Source: Streptococcus sp. HSISM1
Lineage (GTDB): Bacteria > Bacillota > Bacilli > Lactobacillales > Streptococcaceae
NCBI RefSeq assembly: GCF_000448565.1
Contig: NZ_CM002128.1
Span: 1,128,244-1,179,401 of the forward strand
Direction of reading: 5' to 3'
DNA: 51,158 bases
Shown: positions 35,101 through 44,676 of the stretch, piece by piece
Position numbering within the stretch: position 1 is the first letter of the stretch
Layout of the letters: every line of letters starts with the position of its first letter
Notes under the pieces: generated by a model
The model's input: only the letters and a program-made list of their open reading frames with translations
The model's database searches: none
What the model was told of the DNA's origin: nothing
Position numbers and translations under genes: made by a program

Positions 35101-37761
35101 TTACAACCATTCTTTGTATTTCTTAATATAGATACGTTTGACAACCGTCACACTCAGCATATAGAGGACGATAATCGCAAACAATAGAACAAAGTACAAT
35201 CCATTTAGTTGGCTCAACTTCAAGATAGAAGCCAAAGGACTATATGGAAGGGAGGTTACAAAGAAGGCTGCTGCTAAGGTCGTCACCACGACTGAGAAGG
35301 CTGGACGACTTTGGATAAATGGCAGTTTTGGTGAACGCAACATATGAATAACCATGGTTTGAGACCACATAGATTCGATAAACCATCCAGTTTGGAATAC
35401 CATGATAAAGGCTGCTGCATCTGCTGCTCCATGGTTGTAGCCATGACCTAAAATCATAGGAACAACAAGGAAGTAAAGAAGCATGTAGGTAATAATATCA
35501 AAGACAGATGAAATTGGACCAATCCAGGCCATAAAGCGCATGATAGAGTTTGCTTCCCAGATACGAGGTTTCTTGAGAAATTCCTTGTCGACATTGTCAA
35601 AAGGAAGGGCGATACAAGAAAGATCATAGATAAGATTGAGCACAATCAAATGAACGGGCGCCATTGGAAGGAAAGGCAAAAAGATGCTGGCAAAGAGAAG
35701 AGAGAAGATGTTCCCGAAGTTAGAAGAGACCGTCATCTTGATGTACTTGGTCATATTGGCATAGACCTTGCGGCCTTCAACCAAACCTTTTTCAAGGACC
35801 ATCAAGTCCTTATCCAGAAGGATGACATCTGCCGTTTCTTTGGCAATATCCACAGCGGTATCCACGGAGATCCCAACGTCTGAGACCTTCATAGATGGAG
35901 CATCGTTGATCCCATCTCCCATGTAACCAACCTTGTGGCCATTCTTCTTGAGGCAGAGGATGATCCGCGCTTTTTGATCTGGTGATAGTTTGGCAAAGAC
36001 CGTTGTTGTTTCCACAACTTGTGCTAACTCTTGGTCTGTCATCGTATCGATTTCGCTTCCCAAAAGAATCCGCTCGACATCTAGTCCTACTTTTTCACAG
36101 ACAGCTTGGGTGACCTTTTCATTATCCCCAGTTAAGATCTTGGTGGTTACCCCATATTCTGCAAGAGCTTTGATCGCTGGAGCTGCAGAAGGTTTTGGTG
36201 GATCAAGAAAGGCAAGGTAACCAGTTAGGATCATGTCTCGTTCATCTTCAACACTAAAGATGTCATTTTCGTCCAAGTCGGTTTTGTAGCTAACACCCAA
36301 AACACGAAGTCCTTGTTCATTTAACTGAGCAACTTCAGCGAGGACCTCTTGACGAACTTCATCTGTCAGGCGTTTAATCTCTCCCTTGTACTCAACATAA
36401 GTCGATACAGAAAGCATTTCTTCCAAGGCACCCTTGGTCACCATGCTGACCACACCGTCTTCGTCTTTGACAATGACACTCATGCGACGACGTTCAAAAT
36501 CAAAGGGCAATTCATCAATCTTATGGAAGGTTTGATCCAGGTCGCGAACAATTTCATGTTTCTTGGCTTCTTTCTGGGTCCGATTGATAATCGCTCGGTC
36601 CATCAAATTTTTTAGCCCGGTTTGGAAATAGGAATTCAAGTAAGCCCGGCGAAGGACTGATAGATCCAACTCGCCATGGATATCAAGCGGATACTCCAAA
36701 ACGATTTCATCTTGGGTCAAGGTTCCTGTCTTATCAGTACACAAAATATCGATAGCGCCGAGGTCTTGGATGGCATTGAGTTTTTTGATAACGACTTTTT
36801 CCTTGGCCATGATGATGGAGCCCTTAGCGAGACTCGCTGTAATAATCATCGGCAGCATTTCCGGAGTCAAACCAACCCCAACGCTGAGGGCAAAGACACC
36901 CGCTTCTAACCAGTCACCATCTGTGAGGCCATTGATCACAAAGACAACGGGCACCATCACTAACATGAGCCGAATCAAGAGCCAAGAGATGGTATTCATT
37001 TCTCTCTCAAATGAGGTTGGTTCGTCATAAGTGTTGATGGTTTGCTCAATAGCTCCCATCATGGTTTCATCTCCCACGACCAAGACCAAGGCTGTCGCCC
37101 GTCCGGAGATGACATTGGTTCCCATGAAGGCCAAGCTTTCACTTTCCAAGAGACTATCTAGATTTTGACTGTCGGCTTTTCTGAGACAAACCTTTTCAAC
37201 AGCATCACTTTCCCCTGTGAGGCCAGATTGTTGGACAAAGAAGTCACGGGAATCAATCAAGACCACATCTGCTGGAATCATATCGCCGGCACTTAGTTTG
37301 ATCACATCTCCTACGACGATTTCATCGATCGGAATTTCTTGTTCTGATCCATCACGAAGAACGGTCGCTGTATTGACAATCATACGTGATAAGTTGCTGG
37401 CTGCTTTGTCGCTCCGCAATTCTTGAATGAAGCGGATACCACCAGAGATCAAGACCAAGGTCACAATGATGATGGAGGTCGTTGGATCCTGTTCACCTGG
37501 TTTTGCTAGCCAGACATTAGTGATGAAGGAAACCAGCGCAATGACCAACAAAATCACCGTAAAAGGATTGATGATCGATTCGTAGATCTTTTTGATCATG
37601 GAATCTTCTTGACCTTTTGTGATGACATTTTCGCCATAAGCATCGCGGTTTTCTTCTACTTGATCGTCAACTAGACCAAGGGCACTGGTTTGGTAGTTGG
37701 CAAAGGTGCTTTCAAGTGGTTCTTGAAGAGCGTTAATAAGTCTTTCTTTATTTGTTTGCAT
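35101..37761 (-). CDS. mgtA: Magnesium-translocating P-type ATPase MgtA
   Basis: 886 residues. TGES actuator (182-185), TPEMLP in helix 4 (299-304), phosphorylation motif DKTGT with Asp343, hinge GDGINDAPSM, and a C-terminal membrane bundle. This is the type IIIB Mg2+ importer. Start at ATG 37761 (MQTNKERL) with AAGGAG eight bases upstream; TTG 37779 lies inside that site. The Mg2+ M-box and terminator in the leader support the substrate assignment strongly. Confidence 0.95.
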   Translation of the reverse strand: MQTNKERLINALQEPLESTFANYQTSALGLVDDQVEENRDAYGENVITKGQEDSMIKKIYESIINPFTVILLVIALVSFITNVWLAKPGEQDPTTSIIIVTLVLISGGIRFIQELRSDKAASNLSRMIVNTATVLRDGSEQEIPIDEIVVGDVIKLSAGDMIPADVVLIDSRDFFVQQSGLTGESDAVEKVCLRKADSQNLDSLLESESLAFMGTNVISGRATALVLVVGDETMMGAIEQTINTYDEPTSFEREMNTISWLLIRLMLVMVPVVFVINGLTDGDWLEAGVFALSVGVGLTPEMLPMIITASLAKGSIIMAKEKVVIKKLNAIQDLGAIDILCTDKTGTLTQDEIVLEYPLDIHGELDLSVLRRAYLNSYFQTGLKNLMDRAIINRTQKEAKKHEIVRDLDQTFHKIDELPFDFERRRMSVIVKDEDGVVSMVTKGALEEMLSVSTYVEYKGEIKRLTDEVRQEVLAEVAQLNEQGLRVLGVSYKTDLDENDIFSVEDERDMILTGYLAFLDPPKPSAAPAIKALAEYGVTTKILTGDNEKVTQAVCEKVGLDVERILLGSEIDTMTDQELAQVVETTTVFAKLSPDQKARIILCLKKNGHKVGYMGDGINDAPSMKVSDVGISVDTAVDIAKETADVILLDKDLMVLEKGLVEGRKVYANMTKYIKMTVSSNFGNIFSLLFASIFLPFLPMAPVHLIVLNLIYDLSCIALPFDNVDKEFLKKPRIWEANSIMRFMAWIGPISSVFDIITYMLLYFLVVPMILGHGYNHGAADAAAFIMVFQTGWFIESMWSQTMVIHMLRSPKLPFIQSRPAFSVVVTTLAAAFFVTSLPYSPLASILKLSQLNGLYFVLLFAIIVLYMLSVTVVKRIYIKKYKEWL

Positions 37762-37902
37762 TGGTATCTCCTTTTTCAATCAGGAGCCAATCACTTTTGG
37801 AGTCCCTACGACACAAATCAGCGATTGGCTGGTTCGGTGCGGTTCGGGATGATCGTCGATTTGTATCATAGCTCTCTCCTTTCTCTTTTCTAGGTAAGCC
37901 AT

Positions 37903-37935
37903 AAAAAAGAGTCCTACCCTCGATCGGTAGGACTC
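37903..37935 (-). terminator. Riboswitch-controlled terminator of the mgtA leader
   Basis: GAGTCCTACC-GATCGAG-GGTAGGACTC followed by TTTTTT on the minus strand, about 140 bases before mgtA. The 5' arm contains CCTACCG, which can also pair with CGGTAGG at the 5' edge of the M-box (38111-38117), an apparent antiterminator. Confidence 0.9.
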
Positions 37936-37974
37936 ATGAAACTCGTCATTTATTTTTCAATCAAAACTCTCAAA

Positions 37975-38122
37975 AAACTGACCGTCCAAGCTTTAGCTCC
38001 ACAAGGCAATGAAATGAGCTTAGTCTTGACCTTTGCGATCAGGACTGTTGACCAACGAGTAGTGTCTCCACTGCTTTGCGGTAGTCATCCGTATCCTTGT
38101 GGTAGCCTCACCTACCGTATTT
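37975..38122 (-). promoter_or_regulatory. M-box (ykoK) Mg2+ riboswitch
   Basis: The minus-strand leader reads GGTAGGTGAGGCTACC, ACAAGGATACGGATG, ACTACCGC and later CCTTGTGGAGCTAAAGC, the ordered conserved blocks of the M-box. With Mg2+ bound the aptamer holds its own 5' strand, freeing the terminator at 37903-37935 to stop transcription of mgtA. Boundaries are approximate. Confidence 0.88.
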
Positions 38123-38129
38123 CGAGTTT

Positions 38130-38158
38130 ATTGTACTCCTTCACTTACAGAAAGTCAA
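38130..38158 (-). promoter_or_regulatory. mgtA promoter
   Basis: -35 TTGACT (38153-38158), 17-base spacer, -10 TACAAT (38130-38135) on the minus strand, placed a few bases after the patB stop so that transcription starts just ahead of the M-box. Confidence 0.85.
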
Positions 38159-38161
38159 CAC

Positions 38162-39325
38162 TTATTTGTGAAAAGTTTCCACCAAGCGTTTGGTAATTTC
38201 TTCAATGAGGGTGAAGGGAGCTGCCACATTGAGGCGGGCATGCAAGTTTCCTTCTTTTCCAAAATCTGTTCCACGGTTCAAAATCAATTTGGCTTGGTCA
38301 TGAATTTTAGCATGCAGCTCATCACCGGTATAAGGATAGGCTGAAAAGTCCAACCAAAGAAGATAGGTTCCTTGGGGCTTCATGACACGGATTTTGGTCT
38401 TTTCATGCAATTCATCTACAACATAGTCGATGTGTTTTTCAAAGACTTGCTTGAGCTCTGTCAACCAAGGTTTACCATGGCGATAAGCCGCTTCTGTTGC
38501 AATATAGCCCAAGCCTGAAATTTCATGTTGATTATTAGCCAATTGCCGTTGTTTAAAAGCCGTACGAAGCTTTGGATTTTCAATGACCACATAGGAATTT
38601 TTTGTTCCTGCAATATTGAACGTCTTGGTTGCACTGGTTAAGATCAAGCTGAAATCTTTAAAGCTTGGATCAACTGTGTTAAAGCTGGTATGACGGTGGC
38701 CAAACAAGGCCAAATCTTGGTGGATCTCATCTGAAACGAGAAGGACACCATGTTTTTGACAGAGGTGGCCGATTTTTTCCAAGACTTCACGATCCCATAC
38801 ACGGCCTCCAGGATTGTGCGGATTACACAAAACATAGAGTTTAACCTCTTGCTCCACAATGTCTTTTTCGAGCTGATCAAAATCAATTTGGAAAAGACCG
38901 TCCTTTTCAACTAATGAATTTTCGATCAATTTTCGACGATTGAGCTTGACGCTTCTGGCAAATGGAGGATAGACCGGCGTATTGATTAAGACAGCATCCC
39001 CTTCCTTGGTGAAGGCTTGAATAGCTGTTGAAATGGCTGGAACAACACCTTCGATAAAGACGACAGCTTCCTTGTCAAAAGAATAGCCATGCTCTTCTTT
39101 TTCCCAATCAAGGATAGACTGGTAGAGGCTATCCGATGCATAGGTGTAACCATAGACCATTTGGTCAGCATAGCCGATAACAGCTTCTCGTACTTCTGGA
39201 ATGACATTAAAATCCATATCCGCGATCCAAGCCGGAATGATTTCTGGATCTGTCTCTGTTTCTTTCCACTTGTAAGTATGGTGGGTCAAGCGATTCGGTA
39301 AAGTCGTGAAATCATATTTGGTCAT
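38162..39325 (-). CDS. patB: MalY/PatB-type cystathionine beta-lyase (PLP aminotransferase fold)
   Basis: 387 residues. PLP lysine in SATKTFNIAGTKNSYVVIEN, aspartate in VSDEIHQDLALFGHRH, N-terminal DMDF motif and CNPHNPGG. Members cleave the C-S bond of cystathionine (methionine route) or cysteine (H2S release). It follows metB after two bases, so both are one transcript behind the MET-box. A regulatory MalY role is less likely given this context. Confidence 0.9.
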   Translation of the reverse strand: MTKYDFTTLPNRLTHHTYKWKETETDPEIIPAWIADMDFNVIPEVREAVIGYADQMVYGYTYASDSLYQSILDWEKEEHGYSFDKEAVVFIEGVVPAISTAIQAFTKEGDAVLINTPVYPPFARSVKLNRRKLIENSLVEKDGLFQIDFDQLEKDIVEQEVKLYVLCNPHNPGGRVWDREVLEKIGHLCQKHGVLLVSDEIHQDLALFGHRHTSFNTVDPSFKDFSLILTSATKTFNIAGTKNSYVVIENPKLRTAFKQRQLANNQHEISGLGYIATEAAYRHGKPWLTELKQVFEKHIDYVVDELHEKTKIRVMKPQGTYLLWLDFSAYPYTGDELHAKIHDQAKLILNRGTDFGKEGNLHARLNVAAPFTLIEEITKRLVETFHK

Positions 39326-39326
39326 C

Positions 39327-40424
39327 TTAAGCCTCCAATGCTTGTTTCAAATCTTCAATCAAATCATCCGCATCTTCGATTCCGATGGACAACCGAAGAA
39401 GATCATCTGTCAAACCATATGAATGGCGAACTTCTGCAGGAATGTCCGCATGGGTTTGAGTGGTAGGATAAGTGATCAAACTTTCAACTCCGCCAAGGCT
39501 TTCTGCAAAGGTAAAGACTTGAAGGGAATTCAACAAGTTAGGAATTTTTTTCTCATCTTGAATTTTAAAGGAGACCATTCCACCTTTTCCAGTGTAGAGG
39601 ACTTCTTTGACCTGAGGGGAGGTTTTCAAAAACTCGACCACCTTGCGGGCATTCTCAGTGGAGCGCTCCATCCGGATAGAGAGCGTCTTGAGACCACGGA
39701 TCAAGAGATAGCTGTCAAATGGGGAAAGAACAGCACCTGTCGTGTTCAAATTGTAAAAGAGTTTGTCATACAAGTCTGCATCATTTGTCACGACAACACC
39801 AGCCAAGACATCGTTGTGACCAGCCAGATACTTGGTTGCTGAATGAAGAACAATATCTGCTCCCTCTTCAATTGGGCGTTGATAGATCGGGCTATAGAAG
39901 GTATTGTCCACCACAACTTTGGCACCTTTAGCATGGGCCAATTTGGCTAAATGAGCAATATCAAATTCCAACATCAATGGATTGGTTGGTGTTTCAATAT
40001 AGAGGACATCCACTGGATCATGATCTAGATGGTGGATCAATTCTTCTTCTGTATTGGCATAGGTGAAAGAGAAACGACCCTCTTGCTCTTGTTGGTTAAA
40101 CCAGCGGAAAGAACCTCCATAAAGGTCACGAACAGCCAAGACTTTTGAACCAACTGGGAAAATACTAAAAGCAAGCACAATCGCTGACATTCCAGAGCTT
40201 GTCGCCAAAGCATAGTCTGCACTCTCAATAGCTGCCAAAGTCTTTTCAGCTGTTGCGCGTGTTGGATTTTTCGTACGGGTATAGTCAAAACCTGTAGACT
40301 GACCAAATTCTGGGTGTTGGTAAGTCGTAGAGAAATGCAAAGGAGTCGTCAAAGCTCCCGTTGCTTTATCTGACTTGATTCCTGCCTGTGCCAAGATAGT
40401 ATTGATATTGCGTTTTTTACTCAT
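39327..40424 (-). CDS. metB: Cystathionine gamma-synthase/beta-lyase, Cys/Met metabolism PLP enzyme
   Basis: 365 residues. PLP lysine in HSATKYLAGHNDVLAG, YTRTKNPTRATAEKTLAAIE near the N-terminus, and VDNTFYSPIYQRPIEEGADI. The family includes cystathionine gamma-synthase (MetB) and beta-lyase (MetC), which sequence alone separates poorly. As patB next door supplies a lyase, MetB (or O-acetylhomoserine-using) activity is the better guess here. GGAGGG ribosome site before the ATG. Confidence 0.85.
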   Translation of the reverse strand: MSKKRNINTILAQAGIKSDKATGALTTPLHFSTTYQHPEFGQSTGFDYTRTKNPTRATAEKTLAAIESADYALATSSGMSAIVLAFSIFPVGSKVLAVRDLYGGSFRWFNQQEQEGRFSFTYANTEEELIHHLDHDPVDVLYIETPTNPLMLEFDIAHLAKLAHAKGAKVVVDNTFYSPIYQRPIEEGADIVLHSATKYLAGHNDVLAGVVVTNDADLYDKLFYNLNTTGAVLSPFDSYLLIRGLKTLSIRMERSTENARKVVEFLKTSPQVKEVLYTGKGGMVSFKIQDEKKIPNLLNSLQVFTFAESLGGVESLITYPTTQTHADIPAEVRHSYGLTDDLLRLSIGIEDADDLIEDLKQALEA

Positions 40425-40511
40425 ATTGCCCTCCGATAAACATTCAATCTAACTGCTTACTATTTTATCACTATTATGAGAAGAGCGGTTTTCCCATTTT
40501 CAAGACCTAGC

Positions 40512-40528
40512 TATAGTTTCAAACTATA
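40512..40528. promoter_or_regulatory. MET-box (MetR/MtaR operator) upstream of metB-patB
   Basis: TATAGTTTCAAACTATA is a perfect 17-base palindrome and matches the MET-box bound by the LysR-type MetR/MtaR regulator in streptococci, about 90 bases before metB. Confidence 0.85.
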
Positions 40529-40640
40529 AGAAAAGGCTAGTCTCTTATGGCCAGCCTGAGAGTATAGACAAACAGTTCTTCTTTACAAATTTAATAAATT
40601 CTATAAGAATTTATACGTTAGAATTATTCAATCATCTACT

Positions 40641-40777
40641 GAAACTTTCCGCCGTGAGAAAAGTGCTAGAAACACTTTGTTTCTAGCACTCGGGAGTTTT
40701 GAGACCTTAGGCTCAATAATTAGTCATGGAACTTCTACGAAGTTCGCTGACGTCCGTACTCACTTAAGGAAAGTTTT
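40641..40777 (+). repeat. Structured intergenic repeat, copy 3 (137 bases, shortest)
   Basis: GAAACTTTCC ... GGAAAGTTTT ends, GTGAG/CTCAC, hairpin 1 (GTGCTAGAAAC / GTTTCTAGCAC, perfect), TTTTGAG/CTCAA hairpin 2, and a short hairpin 3 (GAACTTC-TAC-GAAGTTC) replacing the longer arm of copies 1 and 2. CATCTACT precedes it as in copy 1. It lies in the 406-base gap between metB and ytgP, with the MET-box and a terminator on its sides. Confidence 0.85.
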
Positions 40778-40796
40778 TAAGATAACTCTGTCCTCA

Positions 40797-40830
40797 ATCA
40801 GAGACTGGACATTTATGTCCAGTCTCTGAT
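40797..40830 (-). terminator. Terminator after ytgP
   Basis: TCAGAGACTGGACA / TGTCCAGTCTCTGA, a 14-base-pair perfect stem immediately after the stop codon at 40831. Confidence 0.9.
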
Positions 40831-42459
40831 TTATTTAATGCGGAATTTTTGTCTGAGACGTGCAGCTTGACCTCCGATAAAGCGGTCAAAATACCGTAGC
40901 CATAATCCTAAGGCTCCATAGATAACAACTCCTAATCCGCCAATGACGATAATATAAATCATGCTCGATACACGGCCATTTGGTGGGAAAATCCAGCCCA
41001 AAATCAAACCAGCGATCAAGACTCCAAGTAGCATCACCACGGTCAGAATGGAACCAAGCAAGGTCCGCTTGAAGACGATGGTGCGATTAAACTGAGTAAT
41101 GGTTTGGATCTCCCGATACATGAGAACGATTGGGACCATTAAGGCAATGGTCGTTGACAAAAGCGGACCATAAGAACGAAAGACCAAAATAAATGGAATT
41201 TGTAGGACCAATTTCACCACTACACCATAAAGGAAGTAGCGGATGGCCTTACGATTTTGAAAGAGGGCTTGAATCATTGGCGATAAGACCGTGTAAAGAC
41301 CGAGAATTACGGTCTGCAACATCGCTACGATGAAGAGTCCTAAGGCCAAGCCATCTGGTTGCCCATAAAATACCGTATAAAGTGGTTTTGCGACTGCTAC
41401 TGCACCAAAGGTGACTGGAAGCAAGAAAGCTAGCAACATGGTCAAGTTATCCTGTACAAGCTTTCCAGCCGCTTTTAGGTCCCCCTTCACATAATTCTCT
41501 GTCAACAGAGGAATCCCAACTCCCCCAATCGAAGTCGCTACCGCAATCAAGATCATGGTAATTTTGTTTGGATTAGCAGAGAAATAACTAAACATGACCA
41601 AGAGCTGCTTTTGACTATAGTCTGTGAACCAAGACATGACATTGATAAAGGTCATCTGGTCAACAATTTGGAAGAGCTGAATCGCGGAACCTGTGATGAT
41701 AAAAGGAATAGCCTCACGAATCGTATCGATCAAGAGAGCCCGAGTATCAATCCCATCACTTCCCTCTTGCTTTCTAAAAATAGAAGAGAGCAAGCCTGTC
41801 TTTGCAAGGTAATAAAAGAGCACCAGAAGGCTCGCTCCCATCCCAATAAAAGCAGCAAAGGTCGATTGCGTCACAGCTTGCACATAATCACCTGAGCCAA
41901 TCTTCATAATGAAGAAGGTCGTGAGCAACATCCAGATGACCCGAATGACTTGTTCTGCAATCTGGCTAATGGCGTAAGGCTTCATGTTGTTAAAACCTTG
42001 GAAAAATCCCCGAATGACACTCATCGAAGGAAAGATCAGGACAGCCCAAGAAAGGCTCTGCATGATCGGAATCAACTCTTTTCCCCCACCTGAAAGACTC
42101 GCAAAGACAGGAGACAAGAGATACATGAGAATGGCAAATCCAAGGCCTAGAATTCCCATGAATTTCAAGAAGCCCCGAATCAAAGCAAAGCTATGATCGG
42201 CTTGGTCCCGGGTATTGTACTTGGCTACTTGCTTGGCAACAGCTACGGGTACTCCGGCTGTCGAAATCAAGAGAAACCAAGCATAGATATTGTAGCCCAT
42301 TGTAAAAAGACCATTGGCTTGTGGCCCATATTTTCCCATCCAAATATACCAAGGAATAATATAAGCAGCTCCTAGCAAACGGCTGATAAAGTTGCTGGCT
42401 GTCATCCAGGCAGTCCCGCGTAGCATCTGGGCTTGCTGGTCATTTTGTTCGTGACTCAT
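40831..42459 (-). CDS. ytgP: MurJ-like lipid II flippase YtgP
   Basis: 542 residues with about 14 membrane helices and the MOP-superfamily start [20 protein letters not shown]. In streptococci YtgP is the MurJ-type flippase that moves the peptidoglycan precursor lipid II outwards. Divergent from murE, a peptidoglycan gene, with overlapping promoters, supporting the cell-wall role. General polysaccharide flippase is the alternative annotation. Confidence 0.88.
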   Translation of the reverse strand: MSHEQNDQQAQMLRGTAWMTASNFISRLLGAAYIIPWYIWMGKYGPQANGLFTMGYNIYAWFLLISTAGVPVAVAKQVAKYNTRDQADHSFALIRGFLKFMGILGLGFAILMYLLSPVFASLSGGGKELIPIMQSLSWAVLIFPSMSVIRGFFQGFNNMKPYAISQIAEQVIRVIWMLLTTFFIMKIGSGDYVQAVTQSTFAAFIGMGASLLVLFYYLAKTGLLSSIFRKQEGSDGIDTRALLIDTIREAIPFIITGSAIQLFQIVDQMTFINVMSWFTDYSQKQLLVMFSYFSANPNKITMILIAVATSIGGVGIPLLTENYVKGDLKAAGKLVQDNLTMLLAFLLPVTFGAVAVAKPLYTVFYGQPDGLALGLFIVAMLQTVILGLYTVLSPMIQALFQNRKAIRYFLYGVVVKLVLQIPFILVFRSYGPLLSTTIALMVPIVLMYREIQTITQFNRTIVFKRTLLGSILTVVMLLGVLIAGLILGWIFPPNGRVSSMIYIIVIGGLGVVIYGALGLWLRYFDRFIGGQAARLRQKFRIK

Positions 42460-42489
42460 AAACGTCCTCTTTCGTTTCTTCTTCTCTTC

Positions 42490-42518
42490 ATTATAAACTT
42501 TTCCATGTTACTTGTAAA
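42490..42518 (-). promoter_or_regulatory. ytgP promoter, overlapping the murE promoter
   Basis: -35 TTTACA (42513-42518), 17-base spacer, -10 TATAAT (42490-42495) on the minus strand. The -35 box shares bases with the murE -35 on the other strand. Confidence 0.8.
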
Positions 42519-42540
42519 ATTCAGACTTTCGGTTTACAAT
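42512..42540 (+). promoter_or_regulatory. murE promoter, leaderless arrangement
   Basis: -35 TTGTAA (42512-42517), 17-base spacer, -10 TACAAT (42535-42540). The ATG is at 42547, only six bases after the -10, so transcription should begin at the start codon. No ribosome site is visible. Confidence 0.8.
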
Positions 42541-42546
42541 AGTTTT

Positions 42547-43992
42547 ATGATTACAATTGAACAAACCCTCAACATTTTAAAACAAGACCAAAATTTCCGA
42601 GAAGTTCTAGTAAATGGTGAATACTACTACCATCTAGAAGGAACAAGTTTTGATGCTATTAGCTATGATAGCCGTAAGGTTTCTGCTAGTACCCTCTTTT
42701 TTGTTAAAGGGGCCAACTTCAAAAAAGAATACCTGGAACAGGCTATTTCTAATGGACTCGGCTTTTATGTCTCTGAAAAAGATTATGAAGTTGGTATTCC
42801 TGCCATCCTCGTCAATAATATCAAACAGGCCATGAGCTTAATCGCCATGGAGTTTTATGGACACCCTGAGAAACAATTAAAACTATTGGCCTTCACAGGG
42901 ACTAAGGGAAAGACAACCGCGGCCTATTTTGCTTACCATATTTTGGAACAAAGTCACCGACCAGCTATGCTGTCGACCATGAATACAACACTGGATGGTA
43001 AAAACTTCTTTAAATCGACCCTGACAACTCCAGAGAGCTTAGATCTTTTTGCCATGATGGCTGAGGCAGTAGCCAATGATCGGACCCACCTCATTATGGA
43101 AGTTTCCAGTCAAGCTTATCTAGTGAAACGGGTTTACGGTCTGACCTTTGACGTTGGTGTTTTTCTCAACATCAGTCCTGACCATATTGGACCGATTGAA
43201 CACCCAACTTTTGAGGATTATTTCTACCACAAACGTCTCCTCATGAAGAACAGCCAAGCCGTTGTCATCAATAGTGATATGGATCATTTCCAAGTTTTAG
43301 CGGACCAAGTCGCGAAGCAAGACCACGATTTTTATGGAAGCCAGTCTGAGAATCAAATTGAAAACTCTAAGGCCTTCAGCTTCTCAGCCACTGGTAAATT
43401 AGCTGGAAACTATGAAATCCAACTGATTGGACATTTCAACCAAGAAAATGCTGTGGCTGCCGGACTTGCTTGCCTTCGCCTAGGTGCGAGCCTCGAGGAT
43501 ATCCAAAAAGGGATTGCTAAGACGCGCGTTCCAGGCCGAATGGAAGTCTTGACTCAGAAAAACGGCGCTAAGGTCTTCATCGACTACGCCCATAATGGAG
43601 ATAGCTTGAAAAAACTGCTCTCAGTTGTTGAAACCCATCAAACCGGGACCATTTCACTGGTCCTTGGATCAACTGGGAATAAAGGAGAGAGCCGCCGCAA
43701 GGACTTTGGCTCACTCTTAGAAGACCATCCTGAAATCCAAGTCTTCCTCACAGCGGATGATCCCAACTATGAAGATCCTTTGGCTATCGCTGAAGAGATT
43801 AGTAGTTTTATCACGCGCCCTGTCGAGAAAATCGCAGATCGCGAACAAGCCATTCAGCTGGCTATGGCGACAACCAGCAAGCCTGAAGATGCTGTTATTA
43901 TCGCTGGAAAAGGAGCAGACTGCTACCAAATCGTAAATGGCGTTAAAGAAGAGTATCCAGGTGACGCCGCCATCGCTGAACGTTATCTATAA
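42547..43992 (+). CDS. murE: UDP-N-acetylmuramoyl-tripeptide synthetase MurE, L-lysine type
   Basis: 481 residues. N-terminal domain with [19 protein letters not shown] loop [12 protein letters not shown], central EVSSQA and C-terminal domain with [12 protein letters not shown] rather than DNPR at this position marks enzymes adding L-Lys and not diaminopimelate, as expected for streptococcal peptidoglycan. ATG 42547 chosen because the family starts [12 protein letters not shown] and the promoter's -10 is just upstream; the frame open to 42433 is not coding. Confidence 0.95.
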   Translation: MITIEQTLNILKQDQNFREVLVNGEYYYHLEGTSFDAISYDSRKVSASTLFFVKGANFKKEYLEQAISNGLGFYVSEKDYEVGIPAILVNNIKQAMSLIAMEFYGHPEKQLKLLAFTGTKGKTTAAYFAYHILEQSHRPAMLSTMNTTLDGKNFFKSTLTTPESLDLFAMMAEAVANDRTHLIMEVSSQAYLVKRVYGLTFDVGVFLNISPDHIGPIEHPTFEDYFYHKRLLMKNSQAVVINSDMDHFQVLADQVAKQDHDFYGSQSENQIENSKAFSFSATGKLAGNYEIQLIGHFNQENAVAAGLACLRLGASLEDIQKGIAKTRVPGRMEVLTQKNGAKVFIDYAHNGDSLKKLLSVVETHQTGTISLVLGSTGNKGESRRKDFGSLLEDHPEIQVFLTADDPNYEDPLAIAEEISSFITRPVEKIADREQAIQLAMATTSKPEDAVIIAGKGADCYQIVNGVKEEYPGDAAIAERYL

Positions 43993-44003
43993 TCAAAAAA
44001 AAC

Positions 44004-44027
44004 AAGGCTAGGAAAATTCCTAGCCTT
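44004..44027. terminator. Bidirectional terminator between murE and the DUF1803 gene
   Basis: AAGGCTAGG-AAAATT-CCTAGCCTT with T runs on both strands. The DUF1803 stop codon (44020-44022) lies inside the stem. Confidence 0.9.
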
Positions 44028-44676
44028 TATTTTTTATAAAAATGAATCGTTCTTTATCAAATTCGACAGCTAACTCATACTTTCCATCTTCATTTTGAAT
44101 GATGTAGCCCAATAAAACTAAACTGTCGACAAAGATGTCCTTGCGCTTTTGCTGGACTACTTCTTTTTTGAGGAACTTGAGCAAAAAGCTAGTCATATAC
44201 TTGAGAGCATACTCAGGATTGACATCTCCCAAAATAGCATAGAGCTTTTCTTGCTCCTCTGTCAATGGATATTGGTGAGCAACCTTGTAGAAGTAATTGG
44301 AAAGGGTCTGTGCATGTCGCGCAAAGTCCGTCTCCTCTATGAGAATCGCTTCATTGGTAGTATTGCGGAGTTCCGTTTGGAAGACCTTGGCTTTTAATTC
44401 TTGATAAACTGCACTGTCCTCTCGGACAAAGACCTCCTGATCCAAATCGACAAGATCAGCTGACTCCAAGAAAGGCAGGTTGAGGGTGTAGCGTTTATTT
44501 TCTCGAAGGATAAAGCCCGCTTTGATATATTCCTCCATCAGCTTATCCACTGGTTGATCTGGAAATTGGGCCTTGATTTGCCGCAGGATCACATCGTCGT
44601 GCTGATCCAAAAAGTTGATCAAGTCCTTGAAAAATGGCTGACGTGTCAAACGTGTGGGATTAATGATTGTAATCAT
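44020..44676 (-). CDS. DUF1803 domain protein
   Basis: 218 residues, soluble, starting MITIINPTRLTRQPFFKDLI; DUF1803 is a streptococcal family of unknown function. The N-terminal third (DLINFLDQHDDVILRQIKAQ, KLMEEYIKAGFILRENKRY) looks like a winged helix. It overlaps the YiiX-like gene upstream by 17 bases, so the two are translationally coupled. Confidence 0.8.
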   Translation of the reverse strand: MITIINPTRLTRQPFFKDLINFLDQHDDVILRQIKAQFPDQPVDKLMEEYIKAGFILRENKRYTLNLPFLESADLVDLDQEVFVREDSAVYQELKAKVFQTELRNTTNEAILIEETDFARHAQTLSNYFYKVAHQYPLTEEQEKLYAILGDVNPEYALKYMTSFLLKFLKKEVVQQKRKDIFVDSLVLLGYIIQNEDGKYELAVEFDKERFIFIKNKG

